Source: Chelydra serpentina (lineage: Eukaryota > Chordata > Testudines > Chelydridae). From it: a stretch of 64,000 bases of DNA. The notes under the pieces are model-generated. The model made no database searches and had not been told where the DNA came from. It worked only from the letters and a program-made list of their open reading frames with translations. The translations under genes and the position numbers were made by a program. Below, piece after piece: positions 24,576 to 35,790 of the stretch. The DNA is taken from positions 2,542,001-2,606,000 of the forward strand of contig JBAIAC010000001.1 of the NCBI GenBank assembly GCA_037349315.1, in the 5' to 3' direction. Numbering within the stretch: position 1 is the stretch's first letter; each line of letters opens with the position of its first letter.

Positions 24576-26379
24576 TAAGTATTTAAGTTCTGCATTCAGA
24601 AGATGCAAATGGGTTCCAAACAAATAACTGTGCATGCAAAATATGCAGTGGATAGTGGCACGTGCAGTTACTGGTTTTGTATGTGCAACTGTATGTGTTT
24701 GGAATAACTATCACTTTGCATCTCTATTTGCATGTTTTGGCCTAAAGTGCACTTTTGAGGCACAGCCATGCATGTGGGTTGGTGTGGTGTTGGGGGTGCC
24801 ATACTGACCTAGTGGGACTTCAGGGATGCACAATCCTCCCCTGAGCTTTTTGATGCATGCTTGCAGGTGAAGGGGACGTGTTGCTTTGTTTGACTGCATA
24901 ACTGGTAGAAAACATACACTAACTAAAAGGAAGTAAGAGAGGGATGGAACATGGCTCCAACCCACTATATGCTGAGTAACTCAGTTAACCTCTTGATGAC
25001 CCCTTTACTACAATCTGTGTGATCAAAACATAGGCTCCCATCCTTCAAAATGTAATCCTAAATGTTTACATAAAAGCAGTTACGTTTTGTCCAGTTGGGT
25101 TTTTTCTAAAGTGCTGGCCAGTCAATGCTTTCTGTCCTTTTCCCTGTCTTGCTCTCGGGTCTCTCTTTCTCCTTTCTCATATAGCCTCCATTTAACACAT
25201 TTAGTAGAAAGAGGAATCTTAATAGCTCCTCTAGTTCTCCAGTGAAAGGTCCTTGTAGAATGAAAATAAAATCCAAATTTGACAGCAATACCAGAAACAA
25301 CCTCTTCTAATAGGTAAAAGGTATTTGGAAACAGCAGAAAGATGTTCTAGTCTGATGCTTTGCTTCTCAAACAACAGTTTGTCCTTCCCAACTCACTCTG
25401 GACCATACAATCTGCTAAAATACATAAAGTATCTGGTAAGAAGAAACACATCTCCTTTGTCCCTCAGCTGGGAGTTTGTAGAGACAACACGGACTGAGAT
25501 GAAACACTGCATTACATTGAAAGACAGCAGACTGACAAGATTTCCTTTTCTCTCTCCATAATGTAGGCTTGTGGTTCCAGGTGGCTGCCGAGCGTGTACT
25601 AACGCCCTTAAATTCCACATATTGCAGTTGTCTCATGATTCCTTCCTATTGCTATTCATAGGCTGAGATGCCAGAACCCCCAAAAGACAGGAGAAATCAA
25701 AAAATTACTAAAAAGGGAAAAGTGACAAAATTTCATCAGGATTGTACTGAATACATGACAGCAAAGAAAAGAGGTGTCATTTTCTGTCTCCAGATTCCTC
25801 TATCCATCTGACATATGCCACTGCTGCTGGATATGCTAGCTAGCGGATTTATTACAATGTACTCCTGTGGCTAAGGCATGGGTTCTGGTTAGAGGAGTGA
25901 GAGGCACAATGTAACTTCCTCTATTAGTTGAAGAGTGTGCTAAAGTCTTAGAAATGTCAAACTCCAGATCTGTCACTTTGCTGGATGAACTAGATGAGAA
26001 AGTACTCTACAAAGGAGATCCATTGAAGCAAATTATGTTTACAAAAGTGCAATTCTCTGAGGCTTGTTACTGTTTTAAAATGCTTTCCAAGCTTTAACTT
26101 TTTGGAAATGAGTTTAAATATGACTTCGGTCTTGGAATTTGAAAAGGAAAGCACGGATGGAAAACAGCATTCAATTGACTAATCATACAAGTATGGCTAA
26201 TGCTTTCTCTATTACCCTTGACTCTTTTGACCCTTTCTTCTCAGAAAAGTCTGCCCCACAATCCCCCAGCATCCATTTTCTCAGCTCCTGTTCCATGTCA
26301 CTGAATGCCTCTGCAGAAAGTCCCATGAGCTGGTGGATTTTCTCCACAAATCTGTTTTTTTCTTTTTAAGTTCTGCAGT

Positions 26380-26870
26380 CTTCCATATCACCCTCATTCT
26401 CCTATGCCCACAAGCACTGTCACCTTTTGGCTACTTTTGACTCCGGTTTCAACCATCCTTCCCTGCTTTCTGTGCAAGATCTTCCCTTGAGGGAGTCAGG
26501 AAGATAAAAATCTGCTATAGCTTTCCTCTTGCTCCTCTTCCCCTTGAATATGCTCCCCTTTCTTCCTTCTTAATGCCATTGACATTTCTTGTCAGGTTTC
26601 CACCACCTCTGATTCCTTTATCCATTCCAAAGACTCTTTTCCCTTCTGTCTCTTAACCTTCCTTGCTAACATCCTCTCCCTTACCTTCCTCCTTAACCTC
26701 TGGTTCCTGTAAAAAAATACAAGCGTCTTTGTTCTCCCCCACTCCTGAAAAACCTAACTCTCCAACTACCATCTCCATCTCCCCTTCATCCTTGAGTTCA
26801 TCTTCATTCTTTGCCCGGCTCTTCTCACTTGACACCTTTTTGGGGTTAGTGCCTTGTATCATTCCCCTCC
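26380..26870. other. pyrimidine-rich block
   Basis: The plus strand is strongly C+T-rich for about 500 bp with no evident tandem unit. Open frames here follow the composition and show no domain. Confidence 0.5.
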
Positions 26871-27054
26871 TGACTGCTGGCTATAGGGGAAGGGCATCCC
26901 TTCACTCTAATGCTCAGGCTGCAATAATGGCCCCTGAGGATAGCTGAGTGAAAGTCAGAGCAGCCACCAGGGAATTGCATTGGCCCCAGGACTGGGGGAG
27001 CACAATTAGGAAAGAAATACTTTCAGCTGTATTTGCATTATTGTAGTGACAAAA

Positions 27055-27152
27055 ACAGGACTGGTTCTCCTTTCATTTGCACCAGTTTCATGTTGATCTA
27101 ACTCCATTACAGTTACTCCTGATTAATACCACTGGGAGAGGAGAATCAGGCA
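27055..27152. repeat. hairpin-MITE fragment
   Basis: CTGGTTCTCCTTTCATTTGC and GGGAGAGGAGAATCAGG are inverted around TAACTCCATTACAGTTACTC. Confidence 0.45.
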
Positions 27153-28563
27153 TTTTGCATGCACGTTAAGGTTGATCTAATGTATGCTGACTATCGTCCT
27201 TTACAAGGAGCTGTTTTGGCAGTTGGGAATCACTGGGCATAAGGGAATTCTGGCCCACCTCTTTTCCACACCTGTTGAACCAACTCCCAGGAGTGGGAGG
27301 TGAAGCAGGAGATACCCAAAGAGTCCTCTACCCAGGGAATCCTCTGGCGGGTGGCCATACTGCCTCCAGGGCAGGCTCTGGGCCAGGAAATAAGTGGGAG
27401 GGGCTGATTCCACAAAGCGTGGCTCTAGGTCCAGGTGGAATTAGTAAAAGAATACTGTCTTTTCAGGAAAACACAGTGATGAGCTTTTTCTGTGTCACTA
27501 GTTGGGCTGCAAGCATTTGAGGTTTGGTGGGAGCAGGGTGTGGGGTGTGAATGAGGAAGAGATTAAGGGCTTGGCTACCCTTGCGCATTACAGTGCAATA
27601 AAGCCGCCAAGAGCGCTCTACCTTACTACCCGTCCACACTGGCAAAGCACATAGAGCGCTCTGACTCCGTGGCTGGGGCGCTCCTCATACTCCACCTCCC
27701 CGAGAGGAATAACGCTTGTTGCGCTCTCACTGGAGCGCTGTGGCGCCAGTGTGGACACCTAATGCGCTCTGATTGGCCTCCGGAAGTGTCCCACAATGCC
27801 TGTTCTGGCCGATCTGGTCATCACTTTGAACTCTGCTGCCCTGTCCTCAGGTGACCAGCCGTCAGACCCGCCCTTTAAATTCCCTGGGAATTTTGAAAAT
27901 CCCCTTCCTGTTTGCTCAGCCAGGCGTGGAGTGCTCTCGGCGCATCTTTCCAGGTGACCATGCCTCCACGCGCCAGGCGATCCCCAGTATGGAGCAATGG
28001 TGAGCCGCTGGACCTCATCAGTGTTTGGGGGGAGAAAGCTGTGCAGTCCCAGCTGCACTCCAGCTGGAGGAATTACGATACCTTCGGGCACATATCAAGG
28101 GCCATGACGGAAAGGGGCCATGACCGGGACGCGGTGCAGTGTTGGGTTAAAGTAAAGGAGCTGCAGAATGCCTACTGCAAAGCCTGCGAGACAAACGGTC
28201 GCTCCAGTGCTGCCCCCGCGACCTGCAAATTCTACAAAGAGCCGGACACGATACTTGGGGCGATTCCACCTCCACTGCAATGATCACCCTGGACACTTCT
28301 GAGCCCAGCACAGCAAGGAGGGAGGAGGAGGAGGAGGAAAGCTCAAGCGTGGGTCCTGGGGGGTGGGGAGACACCCTAGAATCTCTTGAGGCATGCAGCC
28401 AGGAGCTCTTCTTGAGCCAGGAGGAAGGCAGCCAGTCACGGCGTCTAGTGCCTGAGGAAGGACAAACACCAGAGGAGGTTCTCGGTAAGCGGCTTTTTTT
28501 TCCGAGAAGGAAGGTTTTAGGTGCGGGCTCTTTGGATGAAGAGGGTTTGGGCTGCATGCATGC

Positions 28564-28833
28564 CTAGATGCGGAATAGCACATTGATGTGGTCTATCACA
28601 TCACGGTAATCGGTATCAGTGATCTCTTTAAAAGTCTCAGCCAGAACATGGACAATGCGCCTGCGCAGGTTTATTGGGAGAGCCAGAGTGGTTCTTTTCC
28701 CAGTCAGGCTAACGTGTCCACGCCACTCTGCCATGAGGGGCAGGGGGACCACTGCTGCACACAGGCAAGCTGCGTATGGGCCAGGGCGGAAGCCGCATTG
28801 TAGTAGAAGACCCTCACTTGTTTCCCAGGTCAC
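28564..28833 (-). other. antisense ORF in the Harbinger intron
   Basis: An 89-codon open frame lies antisense to the apparent intron of the Myb-like gene. It reads WRGHVSLTGKRTTLALPINL followed by RRRIVHVLAETFKEITDTDYRDV (split here only for length). I do not recognise the family. It may be a third element-encoded exon, or chance. Confidence 0.3.
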
Positions 28834-29387
28834 CCTCAGCAGCGCGATATCTTCCAGAACGAACTCCTGTGGAGAATGTGGGGACAGTGTTCAGTGTAGG
28901 TGCCCCCTGCAGCTGTTGGCTCTCCCCAAGGCACAGAAACCCAGAGAACAGTACAGCCATGAAACAATCAGTCCCCCTGGACCCTGTGCTTACTCACCAT
29001 TTCTGGGTCTCCCATGGGTTATGTGCACTCACTTTGGGACGGCAAAGTATGGTTTTGTATGGACTGTGCTTGCCCTCCTTAAGTGCGGGGGAATCATTGC
29101 TCTGTCTGGTGTGTACAATGCTTCCTCTGTTAAGTGTTGCATTTTGCCTGTATAGGTGCAAATTTGAGATCTCAACAGTCAGTTTTATCACTGGCCGAGA
29201 GGCTGAAAAGACTCAGGAAGAGGCCGTGGAAAAGCGAAGAAGAGACGCTGCAACAAGTGATGCATCAGTCTGCGGAAGAGAATCGAAAGGCACAGAAATG
29301 GAGGGAGAGCGAAAGGAGGAAAACACAATGCACTGGCGGCAAAGCACAGACCGGCTGATTATCATAGTGGAGCGGCAAGCGGACTCC

Positions 29388-29622
29388 TAATATCCAACTT
29401 AGGTTGGATATTAGGAAAAACTTTTTCACTAGTAGGGTGGTGAAGCACTGGAATGGGTTACCTAGGGAGGTGGTGGAGTCTCCTTCCTTAGAAGTTTTTA
29501 AGGTCAGGCTTGACAAAGCCCTGGCTGGGATGATCTAGTTGGGGTTGGTCCTGCTTTGAGCAGGGGGTTGGACTAGATGACCTCCTGAGGTCCCTCCCAA
29601 CCTGAGATTCTATGATTCTGTG
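29388..29622 (+). mobile_element. CR1 3' end inserted in Harbinger gene
   Basis: The last part of CR1 ORF2 and the 3' UTR lie between GCGGACTCC and ATCCAGGCGC of the Myb-like coding sequence. The 5' junction has a 13-bp inverted repeat (29386-29398 with 29403-29415), CCTAATATCCAAC against GTTGGATATTAGG. Confidence 0.9.
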
Positions 29623-30161
29623 ATCCAGGCGCTTGTCGCCGTGCAGGCGGAGCACTACAGCACTCGCCTCCCCATGCAGCCCTTGCCCCAAAACTCTTTC
29701 CCTTGTGCCCCCATGTCTCCTCCAACCCACTTTCCCCAACATCCGGGTTCTTACTGCCCCCAGCTGCCTCCTACACCCTGAGCTTCATCATCCACCCACG
29801 AAAACTACGACCCTTATCCACTGCACTCAACCCCCCTCAACATACCTTACAGCCATCCTGAAGTGCAGCACTCAGTGCACAGCACTCCAGACAGGATTCC
29901 AGAGTATGAAATCAGGACATACTCAAGTCTGTGAGTGAACCGGCGCCCACCCACCCCCTTGCCATTCTGGTATTTCTGTGTTACTTTATATGTTTTTCAA
30001 TAAATGAATTTTCTTTTCAATAAATGGGGTTTTTCACTTTGAAAACATACTTTATTAGTGCATAAAGCAAAGTATACCTGAGCCCAGGAACACAAGAAGC
30101 AATACAATTCAGTGTAAGAAACACAGCCACTGCACTTAACTCCCGTGCAGATCAACAAACA

Positions 30162-31399
30162 TTACTGGTGGCTTTCAGCATCAAATTGCTCCCTCAAGGC
30201 ATCCCTAATCCTTGCAGCCCCATGCTGGGTCCCTCTAATAGCCCTGCTCTCTGGCTGTGCAAATTCAGCCTCCAGGTGTTGAGCCTCCGAGGCCCATGCC
30301 TGAGTGAAGCTTTCACCCTTCCCTTCACAAATATTATGGAGGGTACAGCACGTGGATATAACCGTGGGGATGCTGTGTTCGGCCAAGTCCAGCTTCCCAT
30401 AAAGAGAGTGCCAGCGGCCCTTCAAGCGACCAAAAGTGCACTCCACAGTCATTCGGCATCAGCTCAGCCTGTAGTTGAACCGTTCCTGGCTGCTGTCCAG
30501 GCTCCCTGAGTAGGGTTTCATGAGCCACGGCAATAAAGGGTAAGCGGGGTCTGCAAGGATCACAATGGGCATTTTGACTTCCCCTACGGTGATCCTTTGG
30601 TCTGGGAAAAAAGTCCCGGCTTGCAGCTTCTTGAACAGGCCAGTGTTCCGAAGGATGCATGCGTCATGCACCCTTCCGGGCCAGCCTGCGTTAATGTCAA
30701 TGAAATGCCCACAGTGATCCACAAGCGCCTGGAGAACCATGGAGAAATACCCCTTTCGGTTAACGTACTCGGAGGCTAGGTGGTCTGGTGCCAGAATAGG
30801 AATGTGGAATCTATCACCCCTCCACAGTTAGGTAAACCCATTTGTTCAAAGCCAGCCACAATGTCATGCATGTTACTCGGAGTCACAGTTCTTCTCAGCA
30901 GGATGCAATTAATGGACCTGCAAACTTGCATCAGCACGATTCCAACAGTCGACTTTCCCACTCCAAACTGGTTCGTGACCAATCGGTAGCGGTCTGGAGT
31001 TGCCAGCTTCCAGATTGCAATAGCCACCCGCTTCTGCACCGTCAGGGCAGCTCTCAATCTCGTGTCCTTGCGCCGCAGGGTGGGGGCGAGCTCCTCACAC
31101 AGTCCCATGAAAGTAGCTTTTCTTATCCGAAAGTTCTGCAGCCACTGCTCATCATCCCAGTCTTGCAGAACGATGTGATCCCACCACTCAGTGCTTGTTT
31201 CCTGAGCCCAAAAGCGGCGTTCCACGGTGGGGAGTATGTCCGTGAATGAGACAAGCAATTTTGTGTTGTATGCGTGACGCGACTCAATATCCTCGTCGGA
31301 CTGCTCACTGTCACTTTGGATCTTAAGGAGTAGCTCGAATGCTAAAAGAGACGTGCTGGCGAGACTCGTCAGCGTGCTCCTCAGCAGTTCAGGCTCCAT
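30162..31399 (-). pseudogene. PIF/Harbinger DDE transposase (broken)
   Basis: This enzyme cuts the element out and reinserts it at TWA sites. The likely start is ATG at 31399 (MEPELLRST), although the frame is open upstream to 31687. Then come a helix-turn-helix region (LTVQKRVAIAIWKLAT to FGVGKSTVGIV) and GGVIDST with the first catalytic Asp. A frameshift near 30803-30818 breaks the frame just after it. It resumes near 30790 with GYFSMVLQALVDHCGHFIDI, HDACILRNT and ADPAYPLLPWLMKPY (second Asp). An in-frame TGA at 30459-30461 precedes VECTFGRLKGRW (catalytic Glu). All three acidic residues are visible but the gene cannot make a whole protein. Confidence 0.9.
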
Positions 31400-32849
31400 T
31401 CCCGCAGACCGAAAGGGAAGACAGTGCGCCGCACAGAAACCGTTGAAAGATGGCGCCAAATGTGGACGGAAACACAAGGATTGCTGGGATGCGAAGCGAT
31501 GCATCATGGGATGTTGGGACAGGATCCAGAATGCCCTGCACCCCACACCCCCTTCCCACAAGCCACAGCACCAGAATGGGAAGAGGTGCTCTGTGGGATA
31601 GCTGCCCATAATGCACCACTCCCAATGCCGCTTCAAGTGCTGCGAATGTGGCCACGCCAGTGCGCTTGCAGCTGTCAGTGTGGACACACTGCAGCGCTTT
31701 CCCTACTGTGCTCTCCGAAGGCTGGTTTAACTCAAAGCGCTCTACATCTCCAAGTGTAGCCACAGCCTTAGATGATGGTGCTGTCTGTGACTCAGGGGTT
31801 CAACTCTTGTCTCATTCATTTGGATACTCCTGATGCTATACCTGATGGAGCAAGAGGTAGGTGTCCTATTCATCTTATTAACAGCATACCATAATAGTAG
31901 AGATGGAACTTTGGCTACTGAATCTTGCCTTAGAAAAGTAAAATGCTCTGACCTGAGTATAACTGCTTCTAGCAACTGAAACTATATGCCAGAGCAAAAC
32001 CTTCTAATTTCTTATCTTAAGGAAAAAAATCAAATTCCCAATTTAATTCAAAACTCTGAACAAAAATGAAAAGTGGGGGGAGCTTGCTAGTAAGAATCTG
32101 AGTTGGTAGAGGTTTCCCGGATTCTATAGATTAGATAAACCTGACAGAATAACTGACATTAGCAGAATGAAGCAACATCATAACAAGGTCTAAAAGCTAC
32201 AAAATGGAACTGGAAGATTACACTTATTGGGGTGGGAAGCAGCAGGGTATGTGAAAGGGTTGCTGAGATTAAACTATAATTTACTGAATGAAAAAGAGCA
32301 AAATCCAGCTGACTGACAATTACAGCAACTGGACACGATGGGAAAGGAATGTAGTGTAAACCTTATTTAAAAATCAATAGATAATTTTCCCCACATGTTG
32401 CAATATGAAAGGCCAGAAGTTAAGGTAAAGGAGAAAAGTACCTGCCAACAAATACTATTTGGAGAAAATAAAAATCAGATCAACAAATTTACATTTAGTT
32501 CTTAGTTCTGTAGTTTAAACACATTTCATGATTTTTTTAAAATCACTTTTGGTTTCTCAGTGACGTGTGTAACATTCTGATGAACTACACTAGTTTTTCA
32601 TCTATGCCATTAGCTGATCAGTGTGAAATAAAATCACAGCCAAGACTATATTGGTGCAACATTTGTAAATATATAACTACAGTGCAATAAAGATAATACA
32701 GAAATCACAGAGTACAGCAGCTCAAGCCATGTATTTCAGTTTACCAGGGTTTAAATAATGAATGTTTGTGAAGCTTTAAATTGCCACAACTCTAAAATTC
32801 AAATTCAGCCCAAAGTCTATGATACCATCTGCTGGCATAGAACTTAACA

Positions 32850-33700
32850 GTGGCTGGTGAGGCAGAAAGTCCATTAAGGGTGAAGCTACTGCTGCCTCAA
32901 ATGTTCACAATTACTTTGCTGTTCAGGAGGCCAGTGCAGCCACCAGAAAATGGGCATAAAAAAAGACCTGTTCACAGGTATGTTGACTCAGCTGTCAGCA
33001 GATATCTAAAGTGGTATCCATGTAAACAGGGATCAATTCTGAACAAGTGATGGTGCTGTCCCAAGAGCCAACAAAAACCCAAGCTCCCATAAAGAGGAGA
33101 AAATTGAGGAGGTGTACAGAGATGATATTACTCAGTGCTTAAGATGCTTGCAAGAGGTCTTCTTTATTATGTGTCCAGTTCCAACTGGCTGTACATAACA
33201 AGAGGTTCACACCAGATCATGATTAGGATCAGGGACAAACAACTCAGAGAGAGACCACTGGAAGATCCCAAATTAACCTTCGAGAAAGCAATTACAATTT
33301 CCAAGCAAAAGAAGTCACCCAGTCCAGACTGGAAGTATACGGAGGGTGGACCCAGCTCTGACACTGTGGACATGGTAAAGAATCCATAATACTACAAGAA
33401 AAGAGACCTAAAGCAGAAAGGCATGTGGAGCTCAAAGCTGGAATCCACCAAAGACAGAACATGGCGCTGCACACACTGTGGCAAACAGCACAAGCCACGA
33501 AAATCTATGGCATATGGAAAAAGATGCAAGAACTACAATGGATTACAACACTTTGCAAAAGCTCTGCTTTATTCTAAATCCTGTCCCAACTAGCTGTGCT
33601 AAACAACAGCAAGAGCTTCTCAGCACCCTGCCCAGACTCTCTTTAAGGGCTGAGCTTCCCAAACAGACACAGACCCCTAGTCCCACAACTATAAGAATGA
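32850..33700 (+). pseudogene. Gypsy-like gag remnant
   Basis: The translation has RDKQLRERPLEDPKLTFEKA, the pattern of Ty3/Gypsy gag near its end, followed by a degenerate zinc knuckle region CTHCGKQHKPRKS (33466 onward). Stops and frame changes occur throughout, and I find no pol or LTR next to it. It is a decayed fragment; the class is by motif only. Confidence 0.5.
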
Positions 33701-33837
33701 TTGGATGTCTAGTAAATGTGTTCTTCAGTGACTTGTGAGGATCCATACATTTTGCTTATAACAAAACAAGTTCAGAGGTGTCTTATCAGGGTAATAATGA
33801 GCTACCTACTGGTACCTCTCAAGGTCCACAGAACTTG

Positions 33838-33912
33838 GAGTCTGATCCAAATGCCACTGAAGTCAAAGAAAGTCTTTCCATTGACATCAGTGGGCTTTAG
33901 ATCAGGCCCTTC
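33838..33912. repeat. hairpin-MITE fragment
   Basis: GTCTGATCCAAATGCCACTG and CAGTGGGCTTTAGATCAGG are inverted around GTCTTTCCATTGACAT. Confidence 0.5.
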
Positions 33913-34906
33913 ATTGACCAGATAATTTTAATCGCCTGTCCATATTGCAGATTATATTTTTCTGGTTGCAAAAAAAAAGTGACCAAATCCATTCAGGAAA
34001 GCCAACCTGACAAAGAAAGGGTAAATTTTTATGTATGTCTGTGCAGATGCCTTTAAGGATTTTTTCTATCATGTAACCAGTTGTAATACAGAATTTAGTG
34101 GCCTTTGATTTCTCAAATTAGCTCTCTAACTCCTTATTTAGACTCCTAACTAAAAGAGGTCTCAGTTGCGGATGTGTTGTGCACCCACAATGTTTAATGA
34201 AGTAAATAGGAAATATGCCTGCTCAGTTTCTGAAAGTCAGTCCACTTTTACTTAGGAGCCTAAACAATGATTTAGGTGTCTAAACATTTGAAAACGGTGG
34301 CTAATAGGAATGCTTGCATGAGTAAGGCAAGCAATATTTGGGCTTTTATCTTTAGGGGTGTGGGTTAGAGCATGAAAAAATTAATGTGATATCCTGGACT
34401 CTCTCTGGCTGTACATCAAAGATGACCCAGGGAGCTTATTTAAGTTTGCAGCCACTAAACACAATTACTGTTAAATAGAGTCCATTGGATTTCATTTGTT
34501 TTTTAATACACAGCTGTAGAGAGATTATCAGTCAGGTTAAGGTATCATGCTAAAAGATGCAAGAATATTTTTGGATTATACTTTATTTTAAGGGCAAATT
34601 TAATTATCACTGAATTATGATGGCATCCCCATGGGAGCAGATATGACAATTGCAGTAATGCAAGCAACATTCACAATGAGGAGCGCTATTTAAATGAAAA
34701 TAAAATTAAGCTGAATACCAAATGAACTCATATTAAAAGGATTTAATCATCCAATGCCAAGTATAAATGAAAGCCATTGCTGAAACACTGCTATTGTTGA
34801 AAGGAAGCAGAGTGAAAATGTTTACAAACATTTGTATGAAAGATAATTGAAATGCATTCATATTGTTTCAAACAATTATCATAATTGCAAGTGCAAAAAT
34901 TCTTAC

Positions 34907-34981
34907 AGATATTTGAGGCTAGGAAGATTCTGGAAGGCGTCTTGGTCAATGTACACAAGGTTATTTGCTTTCTCAATTCTT
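34907..34981 (-). CDS. FSHR: FSHR exon 4 (LRR)
   Basis: This 75-bp exon encodes [18 protein letters not shown] then LPSLKYL; human has [18 protein letters not shown] then LPNLQYL. The acceptor is TTTTGCAG and the donor is GTAAGA. A second AG three bases into the exon could give a one-codon difference, but the chosen start keeps the 75-bp length and conserved reading of the family. Confidence 0.95.
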
Positions 34982-35423
34982 CTGCAAAAGGAGAAAATAA
35001 AACATTACAGCAAATGGATCAGTGCCTTTTAAAATAGATCCAGGGCTTCTCTTAGATAGAGGAGAGCAATACATTTGGGGGCTTTTCTGACAGGGCATAA
35101 CTCTACATGACCCCAAAGGAGCAGCCAGCCAGACCCTAGCAGAGTCAGAATCCCAGCCCTCTACCTATTTTACCATATTGCCAATAGTTGAGGAAGTGTT
35201 TTAGATTAAAGAGTGACAGTGCTGAGGGCAAGAGACGAGAGAAGCATCTGGTTGAAAAAAGAAATGGGGGGTGGGAAGAAAAGGAGGTAGACAGATGAAA
35301 AAACTATCCCAACATACATGTATGCATTTGAATTTTTAAAGTACATCTGAACCAAACCCTTTGATATCTGGCCACCACGATTTAGATTTCTATCCTACAA
35401 TCTTATGTTGCTCGCTTACTTAC
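34982..35423 (-). other. FSHR: FSHR intron 3 (442 bp)
   Basis: This short intron runs between GTAAGT and a TTTGCAG acceptor. It contains no recognisable mobile element, unlike introns 2 and 4 on either side. Confidence 0.9.
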
Positions 35424-35498
35424 ATTTCATGTAGTTTGGGAAGGTTGGAAAACACATTAGCTTCTATGACTTCCAAGGCATCATTCTGGGAGATCTCT
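35424..35498 (-). CDS. FSHR: FSHR exon 3 (LRR)
   Basis: This 75-bp exon encodes [18 protein letters not shown] followed by LPKLHEI. It differs from the human repeat at only two or three positions. The acceptor is CCACAG and the donor is GTAAGT. Intron phase 2 is kept on both sides. Only 442 bp separate it from exon 4. Confidence 0.96.
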
Positions 35499-35599
35499 CT
35501 GTGGAGAAAAGAAGTTGAGATATTTCTTGCAATGGTACAAATGAAAAGATAAACTAAAGAAGTATGGGTATATGGTGAAGAATGATACCTAGAATTTAT

Positions 35600-35790
35600 A
35601 TGGCACATTTCATCCATAGGTCTCAAAGTACTTTATGAAGGAGGTAAGTATCATTAGTCCCATTTTATAGATGAGGAAACAGGGGCCCAGAGTGGTGAAG
35701 CAGGCCCGTGGCAGAGCTTGGAATAGAGTGCAAGTCTGCTGAGTCCCAGTCATGTGCTCTAGTCACTAGACCACACTACCTCCCAAAGGT
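35600..35790 (-). mobile_element. MIR SINE
   Basis: The plus strand shows the reverse of MIR: GTCCCATTTTATAGATGAGG, AAACAGGGGCCCAGAG and TGCTCTAGTCACTAGACCAC. MIR is an ancient tRNA-derived SINE shared across amniotes. Confidence 0.8.

Larger units (their letters stand above)
27960..29934 (+). pseudogene. Myb/SANT-like protein of Harbinger element (broken)
   Basis: In PIF/Harbinger elements this partner protein binds DNA and helps the transposase reach the nucleus and the transposon ends. The first exon starts at ATG 27960 and reads PVWSNGEPLDLISVW, then WRNYDTFGHISRAM and VKVKELQNAYCKA, the trihelix/SANT-like domain. The frame shifts near 28265-28280, then an acidic stretch (EEEEEE) runs to a GTAAGC donor near 28484. 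A second exon begins after TATAG at 29155 (LAERLKRLRKRP, EENRKAQKWRESERR, a likely helical region). A CR1 interrupts it at 29388; coding resumes with QALVAVQAEHY and a Pro/Gln-rich tail with a further stop. Confidence 0.82.
27566..31767. mobile_element. PIF/Harbinger DNA transposon, near full length
   Basis: The 4202-bp element has inverted ends (GGGCTTGGCTACCCTTG at left, CAAGTGTAGCCACAGCC at right) and TTA at 27563-27565 and 31768-31770, the 3-bp target duplication of this superfamily. It carries both expected genes in convergent layout: a Myb/SANT-like DNA-binding protein on plus and a DDE transposase on minus. A CR1 (29388-29622) interrupts the first gene and both have reading-frame damage, so the copy is dead. 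Many MITEs in the window share its terminal motif, so a relative probably mobilised them. Confidence 0.92.
16467..34906 (-). other. FSHR: FSHR intron 4 (18.4 kb)
   Basis: This intron holds MITEs, a SINE-in-CR1 nest at 18.3-18.7 kb, a solo LTR, a dispersed repeat at 23.6 kb, the 4.2-kb Harbinger transposon at 27.6-31.8 kb and a Gypsy-like gag relic near 33.2 kb. The stretches 20.5-23.6, 24.6-26.1 and 31.8-32.8 kb show no gene or repeat that I can name, apart from short hairpin-MITE fragments and a TA/CA microsatellite. Confidence 0.85.

Noticed and set aside
26653..26947. Overlapping ORFs of 69 and 94 codons
   Set aside because: They follow the pyrimidine skew of the block and have no recognisable domain.
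30162..31687. Domesticated Harbinger transposase (HARBI1-like host gene)
   Set aside because: It lies between transposon ends with TTA duplication and has a frameshift and an in-frame stop.
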